From CAYVMN01 sp964452575 (lineage in GTDB: Bacteria; Desulfobacterota; DSM-4660; Desulfatiglandales; Desulfatiglandaceae), in the NCBI GenBank assembly GCA_964452575.1, contig CAYVMN010000185.1, forward strand, positions 1 through 8,732: a stretch of 8,732 nt of DNA, read 5' to 3'. Position numbers and translations under genes: made by a program. Below, piece after piece: positions 1-6,107 of the stretch (positions are counted from its first letter, which is position 1; the number at the start of each line of letters is the position of its first letter). The notes beneath the pieces were generated by a model. It saw only the letters and a list, made by a program, of their open reading frames with translations, searched no databases and was not told the origin of the DNA.

Positions 1-452
1 ATGAATCCTGACGAATCTTCTCCTTTGACTGCCCTCTTGTATCCAAGGCTCTCCCTTGCCTTCTTGCCGATCAGACTGGGGTCTGTGCTATAGGCGATGA
101 CCCCTTGACCGATATCGTATATGTTAACCAGGGCAATCTTGAAGCCGTGGATCGTGTTTTTCACAATTCGATCCATCAATTCATATTGGCGTTTCTCCCT
201 CAGCCTTATCTTGCCGAACTGACGGGTGACCGGAATCGAAAAATTCTGGAAGACCTGGTAGTTTAGATTTGCACCAAGCAAGAGGGCATAGTTTTCATAA
301 CTCTTCATCAAGATGTCCTTGGCCTTCTGTGATACTATCATCGAGAAAGGAAAACTGAAGATAACCAAGACTATGAAGCTTGCGTAAGCGAAGAACTTTA
401 CCAGCCTAAACTGCTTCCCTTTTGGTTTCTTGTTGTCTCGAATTGGTGTCAT
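1..452 (-). CDS. Membrane-anchored sensor protein, probably a two-component sensor histidine kinase (N-terminal part only)
   Basis: The minus-strand frame opens at an ATG at 452 and stays open to the window edge (150 full codons), so the C-terminus is missing. Translation shows a short basic start (MTPIRDNKKPKGKQFR), a single hydrophobic segment at about residues 17-34 (VKFFAYASFIVLVIFS), then a likely periplasmic region from about residue 35 containing NYALLLGANLNYQVF and IALVNIYDIGQGVIAYSTD. This layout is typical of N-terminal sensor domains of Desulfobacterota histidine kinases. That family call is inference, because no HisKA or HATPase motif lies inside the window. The start is chosen because an in-frame TAA lies only 10 bases upstream. 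A weak AAGGGC-type ribosome site precedes it, and the ATG overlaps the TGA of an interrupted upstream frame (ATGA). A chemoreceptor or cyclase with the same kind of sensor domain is the main alternative. Confidence 0.62.
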   Translation of the reverse strand, partial: MTPIRDNKKPKGKQFRLVKFFAYASFIVLVIFSFPFSMIVSQKAKDILMKSYENYALLLGANLNYQVFQNFSIPVTRQFGKIRLREKRQYELMDRIVKNTIHGFKIALVNIYDIGQGVIAYSTDPSLIGKKARESLGYKRAVKGEDSSGF

Positions 453-643
453 CCGAAGCCCTTAATATTCTCAGCATCTTTTCAAGAAAATCTGTTCCTG
501 AGCACTTCTGCCATCATGCAAAGGATATCACACTACCCTTGTCTTGCAGCCCCATGCCTCTGCCGGGCCTGTTTATTTACAAATCCCTTCGCCTCCAATA
601 CGAAGGCGATGTCCTTTCTCAAGGCGCCGAACGGACCCTGAGA
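449..643 (-). pseudogene. Interrupted minus-strand reading frame just upstream of the sensor gene
   Basis: Between a TAG at 644-646 and the TGA at 449-451 lie 65 codons broken only by a TAG (533-535) and a TGA (482-484). The pieces read SQGPFGALRKDIAFVLEAKG and onward, then CDILCMMAEVLRNRFS, then KDAENIKGFG. The final TGA overlaps the ATG of the sensor gene as ATGA, the junction usual for translationally coupled neighbours. I do not recognise a family. It may be a decayed small gene once in operon with the sensor, or simply an untranslated leader. A hairpin (TCGCCT 589-594 with AGGCGA 604-609) lies inside it. Weak evidence overall. Confidence 0.2.
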
Positions 644-654
644 CTAATATTTTT

Positions 655-689
655 ATTATATCACATATATCATGAATAGAGACAGTCAA
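655..689 (-). promoter_or_regulatory. Possible promoter for the sensor gene
   Basis: On the minus strand an extended -10 (TGTGATATAAT) has its TATAAT at 655-660. A TTGACT lies at 684-689 but is 23 bases away, too far to pair with it. A 16-base spacing from TTGACT to TATGTG is an alternative. Either would give a leader of roughly 190-200 nt before the ATG at 452. The surrounding 641-675 is very AT-rich. Confidence 0.3.
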
Positions 690-754
690 AAAGCACCGTT
701 CTGGCTCCTCCCCTCTACCAAGTGGAGATTTACTGGAAAATAATCCGGCTTCTC

Positions 755-783
755 TTGATGCAGGTATCAAATACTGCTATCAT
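755..783 (+). promoter_or_regulatory. Sigma-70-type promoter for the radical SAM gene
   Basis: TTGATG (755-760), a 17-base spacer ending in TGC, and TATCAT (778-783) form a good -35/extended -10 pair. Transcription would start near 790, leaving a leader of about 50 nt before the ATG at 842. Confidence 0.5.
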
Positions 784-841
784 CCTGCAGAAATCGCCTC
801 CTAAGATAAGACTTAAAGCCGCAAGTGATTAAGGTGATAAT

Positions 842-2158
842 ATGAAGAGATTCGAAAACCTGCCCTATATGCTTTACGCTGCTAAGGACGGTAAGGTATA
901 TGATCATCCCTATTTCCGGATGGCCGGTCTTTCCGGATCTGCTCCCACGGTCATTAAAGAAGGAGACCTTATCCGGGTCCCGGAATTCAGCAAGCTCTTT
1001 TATATCCCAGAATGTCCACCGATAGGACTTGATCCTGATACCGGCCAGTACAACATAGTGCCAGATATTGATACAGGTGGCAGTGTCTCCAGATGTTATG
1101 CAGTGGCTGCCTTCCTTGAACCGGGACTGGTCCGCACTCACCTCCCTGCGGCAGACTACCGAGGCAAGTCCTATACCTTGCCCATGTGGGCTTACACCGC
1201 CGTGGGATTCAGGGACGGAGAATACTGGGCGACCGGGTTCCCCACAGGATACAATCATAGATGGGACCCCAGGAGTTACGATGACAGGGAACTGATCCCG
1301 GCCATAAAGGAATATGAAGGGAGGCGCACTTCCGGTCCCCTATTGGAGCACCTGATGGACTGTGCCACAAAGAACCACTGCTTTGCGGCAAAAAACCTCT
1401 TCCTCAGGAGATGGGAGGCCCCTCTGCCCGTAAGCCAGAGGTGCAATGCGGCATGCCTCGGATGTCTTTCTCTTCAACCAGGGCATTCCTGCAAGGCCTC
1501 GCACCCGAGGATCTCCTTCAGGCCCGCACAGGAAGAGATCGTGTCTCTGGCGGTTGGGCATCTGAATCAGGCGCCCCAGGCCATCGTGAGCTTTGGCCAA
1601 GGCTGTGAAGGGGAACCCTTAACAGAGTATAGGTTAATAGCCGATAGTATCAGTGAGATAAGACAAAGGACCGACCTGGGAACCATTAACCTAAATACCA
1701 ACGGGAGCTGGCCTGAAAGGATTCGCCATATCGCCCACAGCGGACTGGACTCTATCCGAATCAGCCTTAACAGCGCACGGCCTGCATTATACAATGCCTA
1801 TTTCAGGCCAAAAGGCTATGACTTCAGTGACGTTGTGGCCTCCATTGCCTTGTGCAGGGAAATGGGGCTGTATACGATGATTAATTACCTGGTCTTTCCT
1901 GGCATCACAGATCAGGAGCAAGAGATCGAGGCCCTGGTAGACCTGATTCGGAAGACAGGGGTCAACTTTGTTCACCTGAAAAACCTCTGCATTGATCCCC
2001 AGCTTTATTGGGAAAAGATGTCCCAGTCATCGCCCAATTCCATGTCAGAGGGGGTGGAGCGGGGCATTGGGATTCAAACCATGGTGCGGATATTGGAAGG
2101 AGAATTTCCGGAGCTTCAGCTCGGCTACTTCAACCAGCCGGTGAGAGGGGAGGCCTAG
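842..2158 (+). CDS. Radical SAM protein with an uncharacterised N-terminal domain
   Basis: A 438-residue cytoplasmic protein. Residues 201-208 (CNAACLGC) are the CxxxCxxC triad that binds the [4Fe-4S] cluster used to cleave S-adenosylmethionine. GQGCEGEP (about 252-259) is the SAM-binding GGE-type motif, and INLNTNG (282-288) and IRISLNS (305-311) follow as later strands of the TIM-barrel. The first ~190 residues are not a radical SAM core; they hold extra cysteines (58, 85, 174, 180), and Cys217, Cys337 and Cys383 lie in the core. I recall similar proteins across Deltaproteobacteria annotated only as radical SAM; the substrate is unknown. The start is supported by AAGGTGA five to six bases before the ATG and by the promoter at 755-783. 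It converges on the purD-like gene, 47 bp away, so the two are not co-transcribed. No substrate peptide or partner enzyme is visible beside it. Confidence 0.88.
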   Translation: MKRFENLPYMLYAAKDGKVYDHPYFRMAGLSGSAPTVIKEGDLIRVPEFSKLFYIPECPPIGLDPDTGQYNIVPDIDTGGSVSRCYAVAAFLEPGLVRTHLPAADYRGKSYTLPMWAYTAVGFRDGEYWATGFPTGYNHRWDPRSYDDRELIPAIKEYEGRRTSGPLLEHLMDCATKNHCFAAKNLFLRRWEAPLPVSQRCNAACLGCLSLQPGHSCKASHPRISFRPAQEEIVSLAVGHLNQAPQAIVSFGQGCEGEPLTEYRLIADSISEIRQRTDLGTINLNTNGSWPERIRHIAHSGLDSIRISLNSARPALYNAYFRPKGYDFSDVVASIALCREMGLYTMINYLVFPGITDQEQEIEALVDLIRKTGVNFVHLKNLCIDPQLYWEKMSQSSPNSMSEGVERGIGIQTMVRILEGEFPELQLGYFNQPVRGEA

Positions 2159-2196
2159 GGCCTCAGGCGTAGGGCAAAAGGAGGAGGGGAGCCTGA
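2150..2196. repeat. Inverted repeats in the gap between converging genes
   Basis: GAGGCC (2150-2155) and GGCCTC (2159-2164) form a perfect 6-bp inverted repeat around the TAG stop of the radical SAM gene. TCAGGC (2163-2168) can alternatively pair with GCCTGA (2191-2196) across a 22-base loop. Neither is followed by a T-run on either strand, so intrinsic termination is not supported. Confidence 0.3.
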
Positions 2197-2205
2197 TGTG
2201 CCAGA

Positions 2206-3564
2206 TTACAGACCGATGGTCTTACGGAAACGAAGGCAGTTTTCACCGTCATTGTTGTGATCCTCAAAGGCGAGCAATTGGATGTTCCGATAGGCCTTTT
2301 CCCGTGCCTCTTCCAGGGTAGGCGCCCCGGCTATGACGTGAAGGACCCTGCCACCGTAAGTTACCAGACCCTTATCGGCATCTTCGTCGACCCCGGCAAA
2401 ATAGACAGCAATCCCTTTTTCTATCTTATCCAGACCGGCTATCCTGTGTCCCTTGCCGTAGCGGCCTGGGTAGCCCCTGTTCCATCCCTTGGAGGCCTTT
2501 GACCGGCCCTCCATCGCAATCACATCCACATAGCACTGATTGTTCCAGACCTGTTTGATCCCGTCTAGGGAGCCATCGCAAACGGCCATACCAATCTCGA
2601 AAAGATCTGAACTCAGCTTTCTTGCCACAACCTCCCATTCCGGATCACCATGCCTGACATTGATCTCAAACACATCTAGCTGATCATAGGGGTCCAGGTT
2701 TAGACCAAAGTAGAGGACCCCTTTGTAGGACCACCCAAGGCTATTGTAGATCGCATTCACAGTGGGATTTACAACCTCTTTGATGATTCGGTTCACCAAC
2801 CAGGGTGAGACCTTCTTATGGGGACAATAACAACCGGTACCCCCTGTATTCAGGTTTCCCCCGAACTGCTGGATGGCCTCCGTATCATCTGGATCAAAGG
2901 CTGGCTTGTAGTCGTGAGCAAACATCCTCAGAGGCATCACATGGTGGCCGTCCAGATAGGCAAAAAAAGAGATCTCAGTGCCATATTTCCTCTCTTCAAT
3001 GACCACACGGTCTCCCGACTCCCCGAAGACCTTCTCTATCATTATCCTGTCAATAGCTTCCTCCGCGTCCGGGACATCCTCGCAGACGATCGCCCCTTTT
3101 CCGGCAGCCAGCCCATTGGCTTTCACCACCACCTGGTAACCGATGTTTCGCACATATTCCTTCGCCTTATCCGGCTCATCGAAGACACGGTACTGGGGTT
3201 TCGGTACGCCTATTTTTTGCAAGAGATCATCGGTAAAGGCCCGGTCACTCTCCAGCCTTACGTATTCCTTTCGAGGACCGATGGTTCGAATGCCCCGTTC
3301 ATTTAGAATATCAATGAGACCTTCTTCAAGGGGGTTCTCAGAGCCCACATCCACGAGATCCACCCCATGTTCAATACAGAAATCGCCAATCTCTTTGAAA
3401 TCCTTTAAGGGAACTCGATCTATGAGGCCCCGTTGGCCCTTAGGACTATATAATACACCTGGGTTTCCAGGGGCAAAAAAGACCTTGTCCACATGCTGGC
3501 TGTCTCCGTATTTGTCAGCCAGGCAGTGGTCTCTACCACCTGAACCGTACACCAGTACTTTCAT
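2206..3564 (-). CDS. purD: PurD-like ATP-grasp ligase (phosphoribosylamine--glycine ligase family, divergent)
   Basis: PurD joins 5-phosphoribosylamine to glycine with ATP, the second step of de novo purine synthesis. This 452-residue protein follows the family layout: an N-terminal fold starting MKVLVYGSGGRDH with APGNPG (31-36), SENPLEEG (75-82) and IGP at 95-97, then ATP-grasp with VVKANGLAAGKG (146-157) and IEE (189-191), NTGG (239-242), and E-x-N at 300-302 followed by GDPE for metal binding, then a C-terminal domain. It departs from the usual form at several places: GRDHC for GREHA, SENPL for PEAPL, NTGGTGCYC for NTGGMGAYS, NVRHGDPEWE for NxRFGDPETQ, and extra residues near 219-238. It is about 25 residues longer than typical bacterial PurD. 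A SD-like AAGGA precedes the ATG, and a strong promoter lies upstream. No other purine gene is in view, so it may be a second PurD paralogue or a different ligase. Confidence 0.82.
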   Translation of the reverse strand: MKVLVYGSGGRDHCLADKYGDSQHVDKVFFAPGNPGVLYSPKGQRGLIDRVPLKDFKEIGDFCIEHGVDLVDVGSENPLEEGLIDILNERGIRTIGPRKEYVRLESDRAFTDDLLQKIGVPKPQYRVFDEPDKAKEYVRNIGYQVVVKANGLAAGKGAIVCEDVPDAEEAIDRIMIEKVFGESGDRVVIEERKYGTEISFFAYLDGHHVMPLRMFAHDYKPAFDPDDTEAIQQFGGNLNTGGTGCYCPHKKVSPWLVNRIIKEVVNPTVNAIYNSLGWSYKGVLYFGLNLDPYDQLDVFEINVRHGDPEWEVVARKLSSDLFEIGMAVCDGSLDGIKQVWNNQCYVDVIAMEGRSKASKGWNRGYPGRYGKGHRIAGLDKIEKGIAVYFAGVDEDADKGLVTYGGRVLHVIAGAPTLEEAREKAYRNIQLLAFEDHNNDGENCLRFRKTIGL

Positions 3565-3620
3565 AGTTCACTATCCTTGGACCCCCATATAGGAGGGTTT
3601 GATAATTCCGCAGTGCCTGG

Positions 3621-3649
3621 AGTATAGGAAATAGACAGTCAGGTGTCAA
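3621..3649 (-). promoter_or_regulatory. Strong sigma-70-type promoter for the purD-like gene
   Basis: Reading the minus strand, TTGACA (3649-3644), a 17-base spacer and TATACT (3626-3621) make a near-consensus promoter. The predicted start near 3614 leaves a leader of about 50 nt. No purine (PRPP or guanine) riboswitch-like fold is apparent in that leader. Confidence 0.72.
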
Positions 3650-3787
3650 GGAGCTCTCACCTTCCTCAACTGAGCGAAAGGCACAATTGAGAAATAGCCC
3701 AGGTAGTGGGCAGAGGGTTTGGGATTTGGTTTTAAACCCCCAGATTGAATTGCGGGTTGCAAAGATGGCCCTTCTTATGATAGATAC

Positions 3788-3816
3788 TTGACAAAATAGA
3801 GAACCATCTCTATCCG
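3788..3816 (+). promoter_or_regulatory. Promoter for the CbpM-like gene
   Basis: TTGACA (3788-3793), a 17-base spacer and TATCCG (3811-3816). The -35 is perfect and the -10 is weak. The expected transcription start near 3823 lies after the first possible ATG (3819), which favours the later start at 3858. A GGGTTT/AAACCC hairpin (3715-3720 with 3734-3739) sits upstream in the otherwise featureless 3650-3787 stretch. Confidence 0.5.
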
Positions 3817-3857
3817 CAATGTCAGAAACTCACAGGCCTCACTGGTGGGCAATAGTT

Positions 3858-4175
3858 ATGGAAAAGGAATTCTGGACCGTCAACGAAGTAATAGAACTCT
3901 TTGGGCTAAAGGAGGGTTTCCTTTCTGATCTTGAAAACGAGGAAATTATATGTCCGACTTGCCGGGAGGAGGATTCCCTCAAGCTCTTTTCTTACAGCGA
4001 AGTGGAAAAGGTGCGTATAGCAAAAATCCTTGTAGAGGATATGGATGTCAACCTGTCAGGTGTTGAGATCATATTGCGTATGAGGCAAAATATGATCGAT
4101 ATGAGAAGGCAATTTGATGCCATTCTGGAAGAGCTGCGCGGCCATTTCACCGAGAGGCTAAAGGGACGCCCCTAA
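3858..4175 (+). CDS. CbpM-like chaperone modulator (MerR-type helix-turn-helix fold)
   Basis: A protein of about 105 residues beginning MEKEFWTVNEVIELFGL. The N-terminal half fits a MerR-like winged helix: TVNEVIELFGL, then a wing-like LFSYSEVEKVRIAKIL. The C-terminal half (GVEIILRMRQNMIDMRRQF and on) is a predicted coiled coil. E. coli CbpM, which binds the J-domain of CbpA and inhibits it, has the same order of elements, including the 'LDWPGI' to 'VNLSGV' correspondence before the coiled coil. Lying beside a dnaJ gene, tail to tail and 26 bp apart, strongly supports this role. A CPTC pair after the first helices is unusual for CbpM and could bind metal or form a disulfide. An in-frame ATG at 3819 would add 13 residues but has no ribosome site and overlaps the promoter, so I prefer 3858. 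A MerR-type transcription factor is the main alternative. Confidence 0.75.
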   Translation: MEKEFWTVNEVIELFGLKEGFLSDLENEEIICPTCREEDSLKLFSYSEVEKVRIAKILVEDMDVNLSGVEIILRMRQNMIDMRRQFDAILEELRGHFTERLKGRP

Positions 4176-4201
4176 CTCGATCTCACCTCATTTCGCTCAT
4201 C

Positions 4202-5335
4202 TTATATCCTGATATCCTTTCTCAGGTCCCCCTCGTACAGCCCATCCATCTTGTGCACCGCCTGAAGGATCTCCTCATCTTCGGTCTTGGGCACCTTCAC
4301 GGCCAGCTTCACCAGGAGGTCTCCTCTCTCCTTTGTCCTGACATTCACTGCGCCCTTGCCCTTCAGTCTCAAGATCTGGCCACTCTGGCTGCGGGGAGGC
4401 ACCTTAAGGTTGACCTGGCCGTCCGTTGTAGGGATTCGGATCGTCCCCCCCGCCATGGCCTCCCGAACGGTTACCGGGACCTCCATGGTGAGGTTATCCC
4501 CCTCCCTCTTTAGGAATGGGTGCGGCTTTAGGTGAATAACCAGATAGAGATCTCCGGGCTGCCCCCCGTTGAGCCCCGGTTCACCTTTTCCTGCCACTCG
4601 CACCTTGGAACCCTCTTTCACGCCCTGGGGAATGACCACCCGGATCTTTTCTGTACCCAGGACACGACCGCTACCCCCACACCGTGGGCAAGGCTTACCT
4701 ATCTGACCGTGGCCGTTGCATTGGGGGCAGGGCTTGGTAAACTGTATAGGACCTTCTGCCACATTCTGTCGGCCCGAACCACCGCATGCGGAACAGGTGT
4801 TGATAATAGAATTTGGATCTGTCCCGGAACCTTGGCACCCCGGACATGTCTTTATCTTTTGCATTGAGAGCTCTGTCTCAAAACCATTTAAGGCTGAGAT
4901 AAGGTCTATGGTCATCTCATGCTCTATATCCCGCCCCCTTGAAGCCATTGAGGTCCTGAATCCACCCCCTCCAATGCCGGCCCCGAAAAAGTCGCCGAAT
5001 ATGTCTTCATAGCTCTGATACCGGCCAAAGCCCCCTCCGGGGCTGCCGCTTGCCCTTTGTTGATAGGTACTCCACTTTGCATACTCCCTGGCCTTTTCCG
5101 CGTCAAATCCTGCCTGGAGGCCCTCTTCTCCAAATTCGTCGTAGAGCTTCCGCTTTTCCTTGTCACCTAAACAATCGTAGGCCCGGGAAATATCCTTGAA
5201 CTTCTGCTCCGCCTCCTTGTTGCCTGGATTGATATCCGGATGCCATTTCCTGGCCAGTTTACGATAGCTCTTCTTTATCTCTTCCTGGGTGGCATTCCTT
5301 GATACACCCAGGATCTTATATAAATCTTCAGCCAT
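4202..5335 (-). CDS. dnaJ: Chaperone protein DnaJ, class A (Hsp40)
   Basis: DnaJ is the cytoplasmic co-chaperone that delivers substrates to DnaK and stimulates its ATPase. At 377 residues it matches the usual length. The J-domain covers about 4-69 with HPD at 32-34. A Gly/Phe-rich stretch spans about 97-127. The zinc-binding region carries all four CxxCxGxG motifs (164-171, 181-188, 203-210, 216-223), and the C-terminal substrate-binding domains follow (GDLYLVIHLKPHPFLKREGD, then a TIRIPT repeat). The complete zinc region makes this class A, not the zinc-less CbpA class. GGAG lies about six bases before the ATG. Neither dnaK, grpE nor hrcA is adjacent. The only neighbour of likely shared function is the convergent CbpM-like gene, which suggests a dedicated second DnaJ. 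A TTGACA-type promoter lies about 80-110 bp upstream; no CIRCE element is present. Confidence 0.93.
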   Translation of the reverse strand: MAEDLYKILGVSRNATQEEIKKSYRKLARKWHPDINPGNKEAEQKFKDISRAYDCLGDKEKRKLYDEFGEEGLQAGFDAEKAREYAKWSTYQQRASGSPGGGFGRYQSYEDIFGDFFGAGIGGGGFRTSMASRGRDIEHEMTIDLISALNGFETELSMQKIKTCPGCQGSGTDPNSIINTCSACGGSGRQNVAEGPIQFTKPCPQCNGHGQIGKPCPRCGGSGRVLGTEKIRVVIPQGVKEGSKVRVAGKGEPGLNGGQPGDLYLVIHLKPHPFLKREGDNLTMEVPVTVREAMAGGTIRIPTTDGQVNLKVPPRSQSGQILRLKGKGAVNVRTKERGDLLVKLAVKVPKTEDEEILQAVHKMDGLYEGDLRKDIRI

Positions 5336-5412
5336 TTAGGACTCCAGGGTCTTTGATCAGACCCAACATAGGCACTAGAAACACCCTTTTCGGAAATCTC
5401 AAGCTCGTTATT

Positions 5413-5442
5413 TTTATATATTAGTTGAGTGAAAATTGTCAA
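5413..5442 (-). promoter_or_regulatory. Likely promoter for dnaJ
   Basis: On the minus strand TTGACA (5442-5437) is followed after 16 bases by TATATA (5420-5415), or after 18 bases by TATAAA (5418-5413), within an AT-rich run. It resembles a vegetative promoter. I see neither a CIRCE repeat nor a clear CTTGAA/CCCCAT heat-shock sigma pattern. The leader would be about 70 nt. Confidence 0.55.
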
Positions 5443-5477
5443 TTCCACTCTGAGCCCCTATCAATTAGTCGATTTGG

Positions 5478-5544
5478 ATCTCAGGAATTCCAGCACGATT
5501 TCTGGTCGATGGCATAAATAAATCCTTGTGCTGGTCCCTGAGAT
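5478..5544. repeat. Long imperfect hairpin between dnaJ and the DUF2914 gene
   Basis: ATCTCAGG (5478-5485), CCAGCAC (5490-5496) and GATTT (5497-5501) can pair in order with CCTGAGAT (5537-5544), GTGCTGG (5528-5534) and AAATC (5520-5524). That gives 20 base pairs interrupted by a 4/2 internal loop and a 3-base bulge, with an 18-base terminal loop (5502-5519). No T-run follows, so it does not look like an intrinsic terminator. It could be a structured RNA, a palindromic repeat element or a binding site. Confidence 0.6.
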
Positions 5545-5554
5545 ATGATACTAG
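5544..5554 (+). promoter_or_regulatory. Possible -10 region for the DUF2914 gene
   Basis: TATGAT (5544-5549) or, one turn later, TACTAG (5549-5554) could serve as a -10. TTGTGC at 5526-5531 lies 17 bases before TACTAG. The pairing is modest, and the -35 overlaps the right arm of the long hairpin, so folding or protein binding there could affect initiation. Confidence 0.28.
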
Positions 5555-5608
5555 CCCTGTGAAATTCTTGTTAGGCTTTCCCTGTTACCTTATCTGGGAG
5601 GTTCGGCC

Positions 5609-6028
5609 ATGAAAAGACTTTTTGCCTGTCTCATGAGTCAAGGTGTACCCCTTCTAACAGCCATCGTTCTTTTTTCCTCCTTCCCGGTCCTTGTCTGGGC
5701 CGGGGAACTGCGGCTTACAAGGGCACTCATCTGCCTGGACATTAAGGACAGAGAGCCAGTAGGGGAAAGTTCTACATTCCCTCCTTCCACCAAAAGGGTA
5801 TTTTGCTTCACGGATGTTGAGGCTGCTTCAGGACCTTCTGAGATCCGTCATGTCTGGTATTTTTCCGGAAAGAAGGTCCACGAATTCTCAGTCCCAGTGA
5901 AGTCCTCCAGATGGCGTACGTGGACGAGCAAAAACATATTCCCTGCTCAGACCGGTCCCTGGAGAGTGGATGTGGTGGAGACATCTAGTCAGAAAGTAAT
6001 CGGCTCAGTTCATTTCGTTGTGAGGTAA
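5609..6028 (+). CDS. Exported DUF2914 protein
   Basis: A 139-residue protein with a signal peptide: a basic start (MKRLF), a hydrophobic core to about residue 30, and a probable cleavage after VWA (29-31). The mature part matches what I know of DUF2914: an N-terminal strand with RALICLDIKDREPVG, then KRVFCFTDV, HVWYFSGKKV, the RWRTWTSK segment and a final WRVDVVE strand pair. The family is small, beta-rich and of unknown function; members occur in Gram-negative envelopes, often as the C-terminal part of larger proteins. Two cysteines (in LICLD and VFCFT) remain in the mature part. GGGAGG precedes the ATG by seven bases. The NlpC/P60 gene follows after 79 bp on the same strand, so the two may be co-transcribed and act in the envelope together; this link is inference. 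Confidence 0.85.
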   Translation: MKRLFACLMSQGVPLLTAIVLFSSFPVLVWAGELRLTRALICLDIKDREPVGESSTFPPSTKRVFCFTDVEAASGPSEIRHVWYFSGKKVHEFSVPVKSSRWRTWTSKNIFPAQTGPWRVDVVETSSQKVIGSVHFVVR

Positions 6029-6036
6029 ATCTCAGG

Positions 6037-6107
6037 CTGCGAAAAGCCCTTCCCCTGTTCATGACGGGGAAACGCAGGTCCATGGGGCTCACAGGGCGTG
6101 AAAGGAC
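6037..6107 (+). promoter_or_regulatory. Folded spacer before the NlpC/P60 gene
   Basis: TTCCCC (6050-6055) pairs with GGGGAA (6066-6071), flanked by CTGCG (6037-6041) and CGCAG (6073-6077). A second small hairpin, TCAC (6089-6092) with GTGA (6098-6101), abuts the AAAGGA ribosome site. Neither has a T-run. The structure could attenuate or tune translation of the downstream gene, or it could be chance. Confidence 0.3.

Noticed and set aside
767..1258. 163-residue open frame on the minus strand
   Set aside because: It lies opposite the radical SAM gene, has no recognisable domain, and its composition fits an antisense shadow.
2818..3306. 162-residue plus-strand open frame inside the purD-like gene
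   Set aside because: It is antisense to clear ATP-grasp motifs, with no ribosome site or family resemblance.
4176..4201. Bidirectional terminator between the CbpM-like gene and dnaJ
   Set aside because: The 26-bp gap has no inverted repeat and no T-run.
4532..4867. 111-residue plus-strand open frame inside dnaJ
   Set aside because: It mirrors the Cys/Gly-rich zinc region of DnaJ on the other strand.
5401..5450. CIRCE operator or heat-shock sigma promoter for dnaJ
   Set aside because: TTAGTTGAGTG resembles one CIRCE arm only in part and the second GAGTGCTAA arm is missing. No CTTGAA/CCCCAT pair with proper spacing is seen.
5568..5596. TTGTTA-17-TATCTG as promoter for the DUF2914 gene
   Set aside because: The spacing is right, but transcription would start at about 5603, after the GGGAGG ribosome site used by the gene.
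6037..6107. Cyclic-dinucleotide (GEMM-I) riboswitch before the NlpC/P60 gene
   Set aside because: AAACGCAGG and a GGGG-closed stem recall the class, but the GGCAAACC and ACGCAAAGCC core motifs and the tetraloop receptor are not present.
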